NCBI GenBank assembly: GCA_945883775.1
Contig: CAMCYG010000008.1
Location: 1 to 39,240, forward strand
Length of the DNA stretch: 39,240 bases
Origin: Victivallis vadensis
Lineage (GTDB): Bacteria; Verrucomicrobiota; Kiritimatiellia; UBA8416; CAMCYG01
Reading direction: 5' to 3'
The number at the start of each line of letters is the position of its first letter. The stretch's first letter is position 1. Made by a program: the position numbers and the translations under genes. The notes beneath the pieces were generated by a model. The model was given only the letters and a program-made list of their open reading frames with translations. It made no database searches and had not been told where the DNA came from. Below, piece by piece: positions 9,861 to 20,030 of this stretch.

Positions 9861-12800
9861 TTATCTGATTCTGGTCAGGCGGACTTCTGAAACGCTCATG
9901 TCGGCGTTACGGCTATAAAGGAATGTCATATAGAAGGGTATGTTTTCTTTCTGTTCAAAATCAACTACTGCCGGCTGGCCAGAAATCACTTTAACCCAGC
10001 TGTCATCATCATCATGCCTGTGTCGTATATTGATAGAGCCGAGCTCTATGCCGGCAGGAGATTTGGTGACGTATGACATCTCCAGTCTATAAAAGCCTTT
10101 CTCGATAGGCAGTTTTGGGCCATAGAATATCAGCGCTTCAGGTTCTCTGTTTTTACGGAATAGGACAGACTTCGTTTCCGGGTCATAACAGCCTGCGTGG
10201 AAGAATGCAAATGCAGGAATAGAGATGCTCTGGCCTGGCAGTGGTGATGTCCACTTGCCGCCCAATAGCTGAACGCAGTCGAGGTCGACTTGACCTGAAA
10301 CAAGCGCTAAAGTGATATGAATGTCATCGAAGTTGCCGCTCTTGGGTAAAGGGATTTCCTTCCAGCTCCATGCCTCGCTGTTTACTTCGATAGTTTCGGA
10401 TCCGGCCGATGTATTGTTAACAAACTGTTCGACCTTTGCGGCTCCTTTGCCTCTCAATCTCAATGACCAGCATTGGTCGGGTATGTATGCGGTGGTTTCT
10501 TTCGGTGGACGGACGATTGACGATGGATATTCGAGTCGGACGTAACTGCCGTAACTTGCTGTTTCGTCGGGGATTGTCGTTGTGTGTTTGGCTGAACAAT
10601 CCTCTGCTTCATGCTTGATGGACGGCATCAATACGGTTGGCGCTGGAATGATGTCTGCGGTCCCGCCGCTCTGGTCTGCAAGTATTCTGAATGCCCAGGC
10701 GCTGTCGTCTTTTGTTATGAACTTGAGGCTCTTGTTTGCGAACAGGTTCGACAGCGTGAAATTGATCGGGTAGGGGCTGACTTTCTCAGGAAACGCGTCT
10801 TCGTGAACAATGATATGCTGTACACCCATCTTCTTCAGCATCTCTATCTGCGAAGCATCCAGCTTTCCGAGGTTTACGCTATATAGTTTCTTGAAAACGT
10901 TTTCTACGTATTCGCGCTTCACTGTCGGATTGTAGCCGTTTACCATCCTTATGCCGTAAAGGCTGACGTAATACTCATATATAGAAGATTCGTGCGAGTC
11001 TCCCGGCCAGATCGGTACGCACAGAATGTGGGGATTTCTGCCCTGGGCCCGGGCTTCTTCCGCGGCAACCTTATAGGCATTCTGTTCTTTCTTCAATATG
11101 CAGATAGTCGCATCAGCAAGTTTTGAGCACTCTAAAAAAGATCCGGCAATGATTAGGAAGGCGAGCGTTCTTGTGGCAATCCGCCATTCTGCCATTCTGA
11201 ACAGCATCGCGAAGGTAAAAGCGCCGAAGAGGGCAAGCATAGTTGGCATGAAGCTGAAAACCTTGCCCGGCTGGCGTATCATGTCGAAATGCGGGATAAT
11301 GGCCCTGGCCAGCTTTACGGGCGCGGCATGAAATGGACCGTTTGTGCCCAGCGCTATGGTGGCGAGGGCAAGAACCGCTAGTCCGACAATTCCGAATGTA
11401 AAGAGCTTTATGTTCCTGGTGTTCTTTCTCGCAAGCAGTATCAGCCAGCAGGCTACACCGAGTACCAGAAGCAATACGGTGCTGTATCCGATAAATACCT
11501 GATTATTCAGTGCGGTTGAGTGTTGGTTGAGAAATCCTTGTAAAGCTGGGGAATAACGATTGAGTTCGTTGATGTTCCTGCCTCCTTCCATGATTGATCC
11601 CTCAGAACTCTGAATGCCATCGTAATAGCCTATGGCCAGCGCAAAAGAGCCGATGATAATGGCAGGAAGCAATGCTTTGAATGTCTGAATAAAATCTTTT
11701 TTTGTCTTCCATATGCCGTGATCACGTGTCAGCAGTGCAGTGATGCACCATATGGGTATTATGAGCGCTGAGAAAAAGAATACATGAGCGTCACAGAAAA
11801 ATGAGAAGAGGACGGAACATCCGGCAAGAAAACCGCCTAATGGTCTGTTGTCCCTGATGGCAAGGTCTACTCCATATAGGAGCATCGGAACAAAGGCCAT
11901 CGCAAAACCTGTTGGGCTGCCCATGTAAATGGTCAAAAGGCGATATGGCAGTACCAGCGCGAACAATGATACCAGAAAGGCCATCAGGCTGGATGTGCAA
12001 TAACGGCGCACAAGCAGTACCGTAAACAGATAGCCCATCCATAAAGAAGTGAATACTGTCAGATTCCAGCCGAAAGCGTGTCCGGCAATTCGCTCCCCTG
12101 CGGCGAATACCGCGCTCCATGGCAGATAGTAGGGGTTGACTTCGAATAGTTCGTCGTCATTGCCAGTGTTGAGTTCGTATACATTATGGTATGGCTTTGC
12201 TCCGCCTTTCAGCGCATCAGCAAACAGCCAGTATCTGTAAAGAAGCTGAAGATGATCACCGCTTATCATCATCCTGGCGTTATCTTTCTCGACGTTGCGT
12301 GATGACATGGTTATTCCATCAAACAGGTATTTTGGCAGTGGCCAGGTGATCAGGAACCATACTGCCATCGTTATAAACAGTGATAGGGCAATTATTGTGC
12401 CAGTCCTGATTGATTTACGTGCGTTGGTTGTGCAGCTGAGTGGCTCTTCCTTCTGATTTGTAGAGGACCATTCCTTGATGGTGATTTCCGAGGTGGCCCG
12501 GGCGGGGAGGCCTGCGGCTGATTTGCCTGCTTGGATGTCCTTTGTCACGACCGAATTATCACCGATGGAACAGCCGTCTCCGACTGTGCGTCCGTTCATG
12601 ATGACGACATCGGCGCCTATCCGTGCATTTGTGCCGACTATGGTTGGCTTGCAGTCGGACATTCCGTCCTGTTCACAGAAGGGAACACGGCTGGCGGTGT
12701 CGTATTCGCCGCCGCTGAGTATATGTGAGCGCTCTCCGATTATTGCATTATTTCCGATTTGAACCAGTTTCGAGGAGAAAATCATGCATTGTCTGGCAAT

Positions 12801-13229
12801 CTTCGCGCGATTTCCGATTCTTATGTCTCCACCTTTTGTGTAGATGAGCGTTCCGTCTCCAATTATGCTACCGGCTCCTATGGTGACGGCGTTTGTGTCT
12901 CCTTTTGCGTCTATGAGGCAATCGCGGCCGATTGCAGTGCCGCTGTCGATAGAAATCTTGTGAGGATGTCGAAAAGATACATTCTCTGAAATATTAACAT
13001 CGGCGCCTATCTGCTTGAAAAACGGCCGGTAGCAAATCCTGCGCAAGAAAGACCCAGCTGATGTCTTTATGCCGGAGAGCAGAAGAAATGTAAGTTCAGC
13101 CAGTAATGCTTTATGAAGCGACATGCTGCCATAGTTCAGGGCTAGATACATTCCGACTTTTGAGCTTATGCTCTGAGGTTTTGCAGTAAAGTCCTTGGTC
13201 TTGAAAGCGATGTTAGGTGTCTCGCTCAT
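9861..13229 (-). CDS. Fusion protein: N-terminal left-handed beta-helix (hexapeptide) acyltransferase, central polytopic YfhO/GT-C-like membrane domain, C-terminal extracytoplasmic beta-rich region
   Basis: Hexapeptide repeats (IGADVNISENVSF..IGRDCLIDAKGD..IGAGSIIGDGTLIY..IGNRAKIARQ..IGDNSVVTKDIQAGKSAAGLPAR) then many TM segments and a long soluble tail, in one uninterrupted ORF. Start chosen at MSETPNIAF, overlapping upstream stop (ATGA). Confidence 0.8.
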   Translation of the reverse strand: MSETPNIAFKTKDFTAKPQSISSKVGMYLALNYGSMSLHKALLAELTFLLLSGIKTSAGSFLRRICYRPFFKQIGADVNISENVSFRHPHKISIDSGTAIGRDCLIDAKGDTNAVTIGAGSIIGDGTLIYTKGGDIRIGNRAKIARQCMIFSSKLVQIGNNAIIGERSHILSGGEYDTASRVPFCEQDGMSDCKPTIVGTNARIGADVVIMNGRTVGDGCSIGDNSVVTKDIQAGKSAAGLPARATSEITIKEWSSTNQKEEPLSCTTNARKSIRTGTIIALSLFITMAVWFLITWPLPKYLFDGITMSSRNVEKDNARMMISGDHLQLLYRYWLFADALKGGAKPYHNVYELNTGNDDELFEVNPYYLPWSAVFAAGERIAGHAFGWNLTVFTSLWMGYLFTVLLVRRYCTSSLMAFLVSLFALVLPYRLLTIYMGSPTGFAMAFVPMLLYGVDLAIRDNRPLGGFLAGCSVLFSFFCDAHVFFFSALIIPIWCITALLTRDHGIWKTKKDFIQTFKALLPAIIIGSFALAIGYYDGIQSSEGSIMEGGRNINELNRYSPALQGFLNQHSTALNNQVFIGYSTVLLLVLGVACWLILLARKNTRNIKLFTFGIVGLAVLALATIALGTNGPFHAAPVKLARAIIPHFDMIRQPGKVFSFMPTMLALFGAFTFAMLFRMAEWRIATRTLAFLIIAGSFLECSKLADATICILKKEQNAYKVAAEEARAQGRNPHILCVPIWPGDSHESSIYEYYVSLYGIRMVNGYNPTVKREYVENVFKKLYSVNLGKLDASQIEMLKKMGVQHIIVHEDAFPEKVSPYPINFTLSNLFANKSLKFITKDDSAWAFRILADQSGGTADIIPAPTVLMPSIKHEAEDCSAKHTTTIPDETASYGSYVRLEYPSSIVRPPKETTAYIPDQCWSLRLRGKGAAKVEQFVNNTSAGSETIEVNSEAWSWKEIPLPKSGNFDDIHITLALVSGQVDLDCVQLLGGKWTSPLPGQSISIPAFAFFHAGCYDPETKSVLFRKNREPEALIFYGPKLPIEKGFYRLEMSYVTKSPAGIELGSINIRHRHDDDDSWVKVISGQPAVVDFEQKENIPFYMTFLYSRNADMSVSEVRLTRIR

Positions 13230-13978
13230 AAGAGGTCGCTCCTTCTGAAAGTCTCGATTACAGGCGAACCGAAGAGTCTGGTCAGACCTGTTGTTCTGCA
13301 AATAAACTCCATCAGACGGGAACAAGCGGTGCACTTCAGCGCTCTATGCAGGGCCATGGGCAGTGTGAACTGTTTTTTGACCAGCCATGGCTCGAATCCG
13401 TTTTTCTTGAATTCCTCGGTGATCTCGCGGCTGCTGAACATCCGCCATTCCCTTGTGTTCTTTTCGATCTTTTTCTTTGCCCCGAATAGCATGGGGGCGA
13501 TGATATTTATGCTCTTTGTTGTGGGATAGTCCACGATGACGGTCTTCCCTGCCGTTCTGCACAGCTCTTTTATGAGCACCTGCCATTGGCTACAGTGTGG
13601 CAGAAGCCGGAAACATATAGAGGTGTCGAAAGCTCTATCCGGGAAGGGCAGGGCTATTACATTTCCGACCTTAAAAATACATTTACCTGAGGAGACTATA
13701 TTCGTTATGCGTTTCTTGCATCCTTCATCGCTGGACAGGACTGTGACGTGTAACCCTTTGTTGCACAATGGTATGGCGAGTTGGCCATGTCCTCCGCCGA
13801 CATCAAGGATTGAGCTGGCTTTGGATTCTTGAGCCATTCTCATGGTGATATCCTCTTGAATAGAGAGCATCCATTCACCCACAGGACCGGCAAATCGAGA
13901 GGCGTAGTCGTCCGACGAAGTATCGATATCGGCCGTTTCAGCTTGCGGCATTTGACTCTTATTTTCTTGATCAATCAT
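13226..13978 (-). CDS. Class I SAM-dependent methyltransferase
   Basis: ILDVGGGHGQLAIPLCNKGLHVTVL (motif I), FPDRAFDTSICFRLLPHC, CRTAGKTVIVDYP. ORF extends to 14038; MIDQENKS start chosen. Confidence 0.82.
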   Translation of the reverse strand: MIDQENKSQMPQAETADIDTSSDDYASRFAGPVGEWMLSIQEDITMRMAQESKASSILDVGGGHGQLAIPLCNKGLHVTVLSSDEGCKKRITNIVSSGKCIFKVGNVIALPFPDRAFDTSICFRLLPHCSQWQVLIKELCRTAGKTVIVDYPTTKSINIIAPMLFGAKKKIEKNTREWRMFSSREITEEFKKNGFEPWLVKKQFTLPMALHRALKCTACSRLMEFICRTTGLTRLFGSPVIETFRRSDLL

Positions 13979-14200
13979 ACAATTGTATCGAATGTTTGGT
14001 CCCTTGAAATAGCCAGTGCGTGTAATACCAAGAGCCATTACTCACCGGCCGTATATAGTTATACTATGCGCAAAAAGATTTGCAATCCAATCCATAAGAA
14101 AATGCGAACGGCAATATGTTACCTCGGCAATATGTTAACTTGTCTCATGCTCTCGTTTGTGGGTATATTCCAGCCAATGTTTTTCAGGGGGGGGTGCTGT

Positions 14201-15085
14201 GTGAGAATATTTACAATGATTTTTTTTGTTGTCGGGTTGGGTGGTTCTTTGGCTTTTGGGGCTGACTCGTCTTTTCGTAATCTGGATAAACGTGAGTGCC
14301 CGATTCTTGATACGCCCTATAGAACATTATCCGGTCTAGAGATAGGTTATATATTCACAGCGCCTACTGACGCACCGGGATGGGGCGAAATTTCGGTTTC
14401 TGAAGTGGATGCCTGGGTCCGTTGCCTGGACATCGAAAATGATTCCGGAGGAGAGTTCGAGATTTGTGGGCAAATGAATGTTCTGACTCTTCAGTTAACC
14501 GAGGGATCTGAGATTTATCCCCTGATGCGCGCGGGATTCAACTTTCAATGGAATCAGCGTTTTGTCAATGGATTCGGAATGGAGCTAAATGCAACTCCTG
14601 GTTTGTATTCAGTGGTGGATCAGGTGGACGGTGAATCTTTCTCTGTTCCTTTTGGGTTGACTGGCATTATGGCTTTCTCGGGGGATAGTGCGGTCTATGC
14701 CGGAGTAAACGTTTATCCGAATTTCCAGCAGACGGTGGACCCGGTTCTCGGGTTCCGCTGGTCTGACAGGGATGATGTGGTGGTGCAGATAGGTTATCCG
14801 GAAACCCGCGTGGAATACAGTCCCTCCAGGGAATTTAGGTTAATAACTGGTGCGCAAATGGCGCTGTGGCCCGATTACAGCATGGGTGATGATGCGAGAG
14901 AGAGGATTCAGTATTCGGAAGGCCGTGGCTTTGGCCGAGTTGAGTTTGGGGTGACTGAGTTTACCATGCTTTCAATCGAAGGAGGGTATGCATTCGAGCG
15001 GACGATATCCTTTGCGAGTTCGAGTGATGACGTCGAAGTGGAAGGCGCTCCGTATGTGCGGTTCGGGATTCATGGAAGTATGTAG
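14201..15085 (+). CDS. Secreted / putative outer-membrane beta-barrel-like protein
   Basis: GTG start giving signal peptide (V)RIFTMIFFVVGLGGSLAFGA; alternating-hydrophobicity strands (MRAGFNFQWNQRFVNGFGMELNATPGLYSV..., FGRVEFGVTEFTMLSIEGGYAFERTI, PYVRFGIHGSM). Upstream ATGs (14066, 13829) also in frame. Confidence 0.6.
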   Translation: MRIFTMIFFVVGLGGSLAFGADSSFRNLDKRECPILDTPYRTLSGLEIGYIFTAPTDAPGWGEISVSEVDAWVRCLDIENDSGGEFEICGQMNVLTLQLTEGSEIYPLMRAGFNFQWNQRFVNGFGMELNATPGLYSVVDQVDGESFSVPFGLTGIMAFSGDSAVYAGVNVYPNFQQTVDPVLGFRWSDRDDVVVQIGYPETRVEYSPSREFRLITGAQMALWPDYSMGDDARERIQYSEGRGFGRVEFGVTEFTMLSIEGGYAFERTISFASSSDDVEVEGAPYVRFGIHGSM

Positions 15086-15130
15086 TGGCGGTGCTTTGAT
15101 TTAACAATCAATTAAGAAAAATATACGCAA

Positions 15131-15667
15131 ATGAATAAATGGATGATATTGCCGATAGTGTTGCTGGTGATGGGTTGCGAGGTGGAATTGCCGGATGCGG
15201 CAACTGGGCAGAATACAAACTCGACGGAGCAGGCCTCCGCAGAGGTTTCTTCTTCGTCCGGCGCTGCAACCGTAACTTCCTCGTCGGATGGGTTTGACTG
15301 GGGTGCGATTCAGTGGGGTGGAGAAGCTTTTCCTGGTGCAACCACAGTGGACATGACTCTTAGTTCTGCGAGAGTTAGTGGCAACAAGATCTATTTCTCC
15401 TTTACGATGAACGATTCATGGCCAACTCGTGACTGGGCTAATGCCATCGCATGCGCGTTTATGAAGCAAAGCGACGGGTCCTGGTACGGCGGAAAGTTCG
15501 ACTGGATTTCGACCGGCGGGCAATCTGTCAAGCTGACCGAGAACATTGATGAAGGCTATGGAGCTTTTGCTGGACACCACCCGTATTCTGGCCAGGAAAT
15601 GGCGTTTGCCTGGGTGTCCATTGATGGGAAGCGTCGCAGTAATGTTGCTTACACAACCTGGCAGTAA
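15131..15667 (+). CDS. Putative lipoprotein of unknown function
   Basis: Lipobox-like MNKWMILPIVLLVMGCEVELP followed by Ser/Ala/Thr-rich linker and Trp-rich globular domain. Confidence 0.75.
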   Translation: MNKWMILPIVLLVMGCEVELPDAATGQNTNSTEQASAEVSSSSGAATVTSSSDGFDWGAIQWGGEAFPGATTVDMTLSSARVSGNKIYFSFTMNDSWPTRDWANAIACAFMKQSDGSWYGGKFDWISTGGQSVKLTENIDEGYGAFAGHHPYSGQEMAFAWVSIDGKRRSNVAYTTWQ

Positions 15668-15865
15668 TCGGCAAAGATTGGGCTTCTATTGCTCGCCAAT
15701 CAACATGGCTTGACTATCTCAGGCGCACTGTTAAATTGAAATCAAAGGGTTCGGGATCTTTTTTGATCTTGCAGGGGATTTAAAAAATGGTCGGCTTGCC
15801 ATTTGTCAATAGTTCGGAGGTACGTCTTTGTGACATGCCACAATAGAATATTCGGTCGTTTTTTC

Positions 15866-17227
15866 ATGTATAAATCCATATTACACATTTTTCTGTCTGC
15901 TGTGCTGTCGGTCACAGGCTGTTCGGCTTCTGAAAATGTCAAACAGGTCAGGGACATAGCCGGTGCGCATGCCAAGGTGGTCTGGTGCCGGCAGATTCGA
16001 GGTGATGCCTCGGATGTTTTCGGAAAGGGTAATGAGCTGGTCCTTATGGGTATTGATACCGCAAAGGGGCGGGAATTCCCAGTAATCAATAAGCCTGGGA
16101 ATTATCACAAACCTCTTATAACTCCGGATGGCAATAACATCGTCTTCACCGATTGGCCGGCACGTAAGGTGTATAGGGTCGGCTGGGACGGAAAGGTGCT
16201 TAAGGAGCTTGTTCGCGGTGCGGCGGTAGAGGTCTGGGCCGATCCGGTAACGGGTGTAACATGGGTATATGCCCTGAGGGAAGTGTCGGATGACAGGGAT
16301 ACCGGCGGTCCGTTGTTCAGGTTTAATTTTGCTGATACATCCAGGCAGGAGACTGTTTGGGATAAAACAGACCTGACGGTCGACAATATACAGTTGTCTT
16401 TTGACGGTAAATCGGCTTGTGCGCTGACACCATGGCCGGATGCAGCACTACTGGATCTGAATGACAAATCATTAATCCGGTCCGGCAAGGGTTGTTGGAC
16501 AAGCATGTCTCCTGATAACAGCCGTTTAATGTGGGTGTTTGACGGTGCTCATCGCAATGTCGTTCTGCACGGCCCGGATGGTAAGAGAATGTTCGAGACG
16601 GCGATCAACGGCATCCCGGGCGGCGGTGGGCACGAGGTCTATCACCCGAGATGGAGCAACAGGAAAGATTTGTTCGTCCTGACTGGGCCTTATAAAGGCG
16701 GGGGTGGCTCGAACAGGATCGGCAGCGGTGGCAAAGGTGTTGAGGTCTATGCGGCGAAGTTCAGTGATGATCTGTCGAAGGTTGCAAAGTTTGTTCGGGT
16801 GACCAAGGACAAGTGTCTGGATATCTATCCGGATCTGTGGGTTGAGGGCGCTGATGCTGCGATTGCGTCAACCTCTCCCATCTCTCTGTCAGGATCCGGT
16901 CTTAACGCGGCTAAGCGCCCTCCTGTTGCCATCAGGGGTGTGCTCCTCAAGAAAACGGTGACCCCTGAGCTGAAGGACATTCTTCCCTACAGGCAGGTTC
17001 TTGTGGTGTTCCTTTACAAGACTTTGCCTGATAACCGATTGATAGGCGTGGCGCATTGGGGTATGCGTGAAGGCCGGAAGGTGCCGTTTGAGCGAGTAAT
17101 CGGTGAAGAATATGACATGAAGATTGTCGAGTATTCAGCCAGTCCTGAGTTGGAAGGGGAGCGGGTTGTCATGGATTTTGAGCAGGGCGATTGGCCTCTT
17201 TACTATTCATCCGAGGACGCTAAGTAA
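15866..17227 (+). CDS. Putative lipoprotein with TolB/WD40-like beta-propeller repeats
   Basis: MYKSILHIFLSAVLSVTGCSAS lipobox; repeated blades such as PLITPDGNNIVFTDWPARKVYRVGWDGK, IQLSFDGKSACALTPWP, TSMSPDNSRLMWVFDG. TAATG overlap with next gene. Confidence 0.7.
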   Translation: MYKSILHIFLSAVLSVTGCSASENVKQVRDIAGAHAKVVWCRQIRGDASDVFGKGNELVLMGIDTAKGREFPVINKPGNYHKPLITPDGNNIVFTDWPARKVYRVGWDGKVLKELVRGAAVEVWADPVTGVTWVYALREVSDDRDTGGPLFRFNFADTSRQETVWDKTDLTVDNIQLSFDGKSACALTPWPDAALLDLNDKSLIRSGKGCWTSMSPDNSRLMWVFDGAHRNVVLHGPDGKRMFETAINGIPGGGGHEVYHPRWSNRKDLFVLTGPYKGGGGSNRIGSGGKGVEVYAAKFSDDLSKVAKFVRVTKDKCLDIYPDLWVEGADAAIASTSPISLSGSGLNAAKRPPVAIRGVLLKKTVTPELKDILPYRQVLVVFLYKTLPDNRLIGVAHWGMREGRKVPFERVIGEEYDMKIVEYSASPELEGERVVMDFEQGDWPLYYSSEDAK

Positions 17228-18684
17228 TGGTATTCAGTTCTCATATATTCATCTTCTACTTTCTGCCTCTGGCGCTCATTCTGTATTTTGCCGCTCCGCG
17301 CCGGTTCAGGAATCTGCTTCTCGTCCTTGTGAGCTATGTGTTCTACGGGTGGGCAAATGCAGCGTTTGTCCTTGTCCTGCTGCTTTCCACCGTCATCGAT
17401 TACCTTGTCGGCATCGCACTTGTCGCCGGCTGTCCAAGCGATATACCAGGCCAGCTCCCGCAGTTGGAGCCTGGGACTCCCCGCACGCGCGGCCAGAGAA
17501 TAATGATCATCGTTAGCATTGCGGCCAATCTGTCTCTTCTTGGCTTCTTCAAATATTTCAACTTCTTCATTGATAACGTCTCTGCGGCTCTGCAGGCGAT
17601 GGGGCTGTCGGATGCATTGGTTGGTGGAATGATACGGGTGACGCTTCCTCTTGGAATCAGCTTTTACACATTCCAGTCCATGAGTTATACAATCGATGTT
17701 TACAGGGGTTATGCCCGGCCGCTCCGCAACTTCATTGACTTCGCCTGCTTCGTTTCAATGTTCCCCCAGCTTGTTGCCGGGCCCATCATCAGGTTCAAGG
17801 AGGTGTCGGAGCAGCTCGTGAACAGGGTGGTTACACTGCCTGGTTTCTCACGCGGAATAGCTTTTCTAACCGTTGGTCTTGCGAAGAAGGTCCTTCTGGC
17901 AAATCCATGCGGGAAGGTGGCCGACACCGTATTCGGGGCATCGTCGTCGACTTGCATAGATGCGTGGTACGGAGCTGTGGCATATGCTTTCCAGATATAT
18001 TTCGATTTCAGCGCATACTCGGATATGGCTGTAGGGCTTGGTTTGATGATGGGCTTCGTTTTTGCCAAAAACTTCGACAGCCCTTATAGCTCGAAATCCA
18101 TTACTGAGTTCTGGCGCAGATGGCATATATCGCTGTCAACCTGGCTGAAGGATTATCTTTACATCCCGTTGGGCGGAAACCGTATTTCGCCGCTGCGCAC
18201 ATATTTCAATCTTATGGCTGTAATGCTGATTGGCGGTTTTTGGCACGGCGCCGCGTGGAACTTCATTGCCTGGGGGGCCATGCATGGCACTCTGCTGTGC
18301 GCCGAACGGCTGCACGGGAAGCAGGGTTTCCTCAGCAATCTGCCTGATTTTATGAAAATAACCGGGACATTTGTGATGGTGCTTATAACCTGGGTGTTTT
18401 TCAGGGCCGACAGTCTTTCCTCGGCGCTTGAGTATCTGGGCAGGATGTTCCTCGGTGCCGGGGCTGGAAGCGCTGACGGTATTGTCACGGCATTGATTTA
18501 CAGGCCGTATTATTTGATTGCGATGATAGCCGGGGCCTGGGCGACCTGGCGTGGTGCGTGTTCCTGGGAATGGACCAGAGTGCTTACTTTCCGTAAGACA
18601 GTAGCCGTCATAGTGCTCTTCGTAATATCTTTAATAGTACTCACTACGCAGGAATATAACCCGTTCATTTATTTCATATTCTGA
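17227..18684 (+). CDS. MBOAT-family O-acyltransferase (AlgI-like)
   Basis: MVFSSHIFIFYFLPLALILYFAAPRRFRNLLLVLVSYVFYGW, SFYTFQSMSYTIDVYRG, QLVAGPIIRF, FWRRWHISLSTWLKDYLYIPLGGNR, IGGFWHGAAWNFIAWG. Confidence 0.95.
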   Translation: MVFSSHIFIFYFLPLALILYFAAPRRFRNLLLVLVSYVFYGWANAAFVLVLLLSTVIDYLVGIALVAGCPSDIPGQLPQLEPGTPRTRGQRIMIIVSIAANLSLLGFFKYFNFFIDNVSAALQAMGLSDALVGGMIRVTLPLGISFYTFQSMSYTIDVYRGYARPLRNFIDFACFVSMFPQLVAGPIIRFKEVSEQLVNRVVTLPGFSRGIAFLTVGLAKKVLLANPCGKVADTVFGASSSTCIDAWYGAVAYAFQIYFDFSAYSDMAVGLGLMMGFVFAKNFDSPYSSKSITEFWRRWHISLSTWLKDYLYIPLGGNRISPLRTYFNLMAVMLIGGFWHGAAWNFIAWGAMHGTLLCAERLHGKQGFLSNLPDFMKITGTFVMVLITWVFFRADSLSSALEYLGRMFLGAGAGSADGIVTALIYRPYYLIAMIAGAWATWRGACSWEWTRVLTFRKTVAVIVLFVISLIVLTTQEYNPFIYFIF

Positions 18685-20024
18685 TGAAGACTTTCGGACA
18701 AGATATCAGCAGGGAAGAAGCCGCACGGCAGGATGTGGAGGCGACGCGTATTTCGCGTGTTTCAGCTTGGGCTCTTGTCGTGTTCTTTGCTTTGATCATA
18801 ACGGCAATCCCTGTGGCTCAATGTCTGATTGATATCGCGGAGCATATGTCGGACAGGAGAGCAACGATGCTTCCTGACAGCCTGAGGATAGGGGAATGCA
18901 TACAGGAAGCCTGCACGGAAATGCACGCGGCAGATGTTGCATCGTTAGCGGACAGGGCTTTCCTGTTCAACAGGCTGTTGAACAGAAATATCAGGAAATA
19001 TGAGAGCGGACTGGAGGAGTCCTCGTTCTTGTCTGAGCTGTTGATCCCGCCGGCCCAGTTTGTGTTCAGCAGGGTGCTCAGGACCGGAAACGAGAAGGTG
19101 TATACAGGCCGGCGCGGCTGGCTGTACTACCGGGACGACGTGGATTATGTTACAGGGCGGGGTTTCATGGAGCCCTCGGTTCAGAAAATGAGGCGGAATT
19201 CCGACGGAGGAATGCCAGAGGCTGTTGAGCCTGATCCTTTCCCGGCGATCATCGAGTTTAGGGATTTTCTTCGGGCGCGCGGCATAGACCTTCTGCTCCT
19301 TCCTGTTCCGGTCAAGCCTTCTGTTCATCCTGAATACCTGGGCCGCAAAGCTGAAAAGACGGGGCAGATCCCCAATAACAGTTCATTCGAACAGTTCCTG
19401 GAGCGTGCAAAAGCCCAGGGAGTTGAGTGTGTACCATTGCATGGCTTAATGGCGTCATTGAAGAGGAAGTCAGACGCGCCGCTTTATCTTAAGACAGATA
19501 CACATTGGAGTCCGGAAACGATGACTGCTGTGGCGAAGCATGTTGCCGGAGTGATAAAGGGCAGATGCGGTCCTGCGGAAGCAGGGCGGTATTCCGTGGC
19601 GAAGGCCGAAGTGTATAATCAGGGCGATACCGCAAGGATGCATAATATGCCTGCCTGGGCGCTCAAGGAGGAGAAGGAAATGGCGGTGGTTGATATCGTG
19701 CTTTCCTCTGACGGCAGATCTGTCTGGCGGTCTGATCGGAATTCACCCGTCCTGGTCCTTGGCGATAGTTTTGCCAATATATACTCGATGCCGTCACTTG
19801 GCTGGGGGAAAAGCGCTGGACTGACAGAGCATATCAGCCTTCATCTCGGTCTGCCCGTGGACCGGATCCTGAGAAATGACGACGGTGCCTTTGCCTCCCG
19901 AGAAATGCTGTGGACTGAGCTGAAAGCTGATAAAGACCGGTTGAAGAGCACCAGGATCGTCATTTGGGAGTTCTCTGAACGGGAACTTATGAATGGGAAC
20001 TGGAAGAGATTAATGCTTAAATGA
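18684..20024 (+). CDS. AlgJ/AlgX-like SGNH-fold O-acetylation protein
   Basis: N-terminal TM, GRRGWLYYRDDVDYVTG, LLLLPVPVKPSVHPEYL, LKTDTHWSPETM, VLVLGDSFANIY; TGATG-coupled to MBOAT gene. Confidence 0.88.
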   Translation: MKTFGQDISREEAARQDVEATRISRVSAWALVVFFALIITAIPVAQCLIDIAEHMSDRRATMLPDSLRIGECIQEACTEMHAADVASLADRAFLFNRLLNRNIRKYESGLEESSFLSELLIPPAQFVFSRVLRTGNEKVYTGRRGWLYYRDDVDYVTGRGFMEPSVQKMRRNSDGGMPEAVEPDPFPAIIEFRDFLRARGIDLLLLPVPVKPSVHPEYLGRKAEKTGQIPNNSSFEQFLERAKAQGVECVPLHGLMASLKRKSDAPLYLKTDTHWSPETMTAVAKHVAGVIKGRCGPAEAGRYSVAKAEVYNQGDTARMHNMPAWALKEEKEMAVVDIVLSSDGRSVWRSDRNSPVLVLGDSFANIYSMPSLGWGKSAGLTEHISLHLGLPVDRILRNDDGAFASREMLWTELKADKDRLKSTRIVIWEFSERELMNGNWKRLMLK

Positions 20025-20030
20025 TAAATC

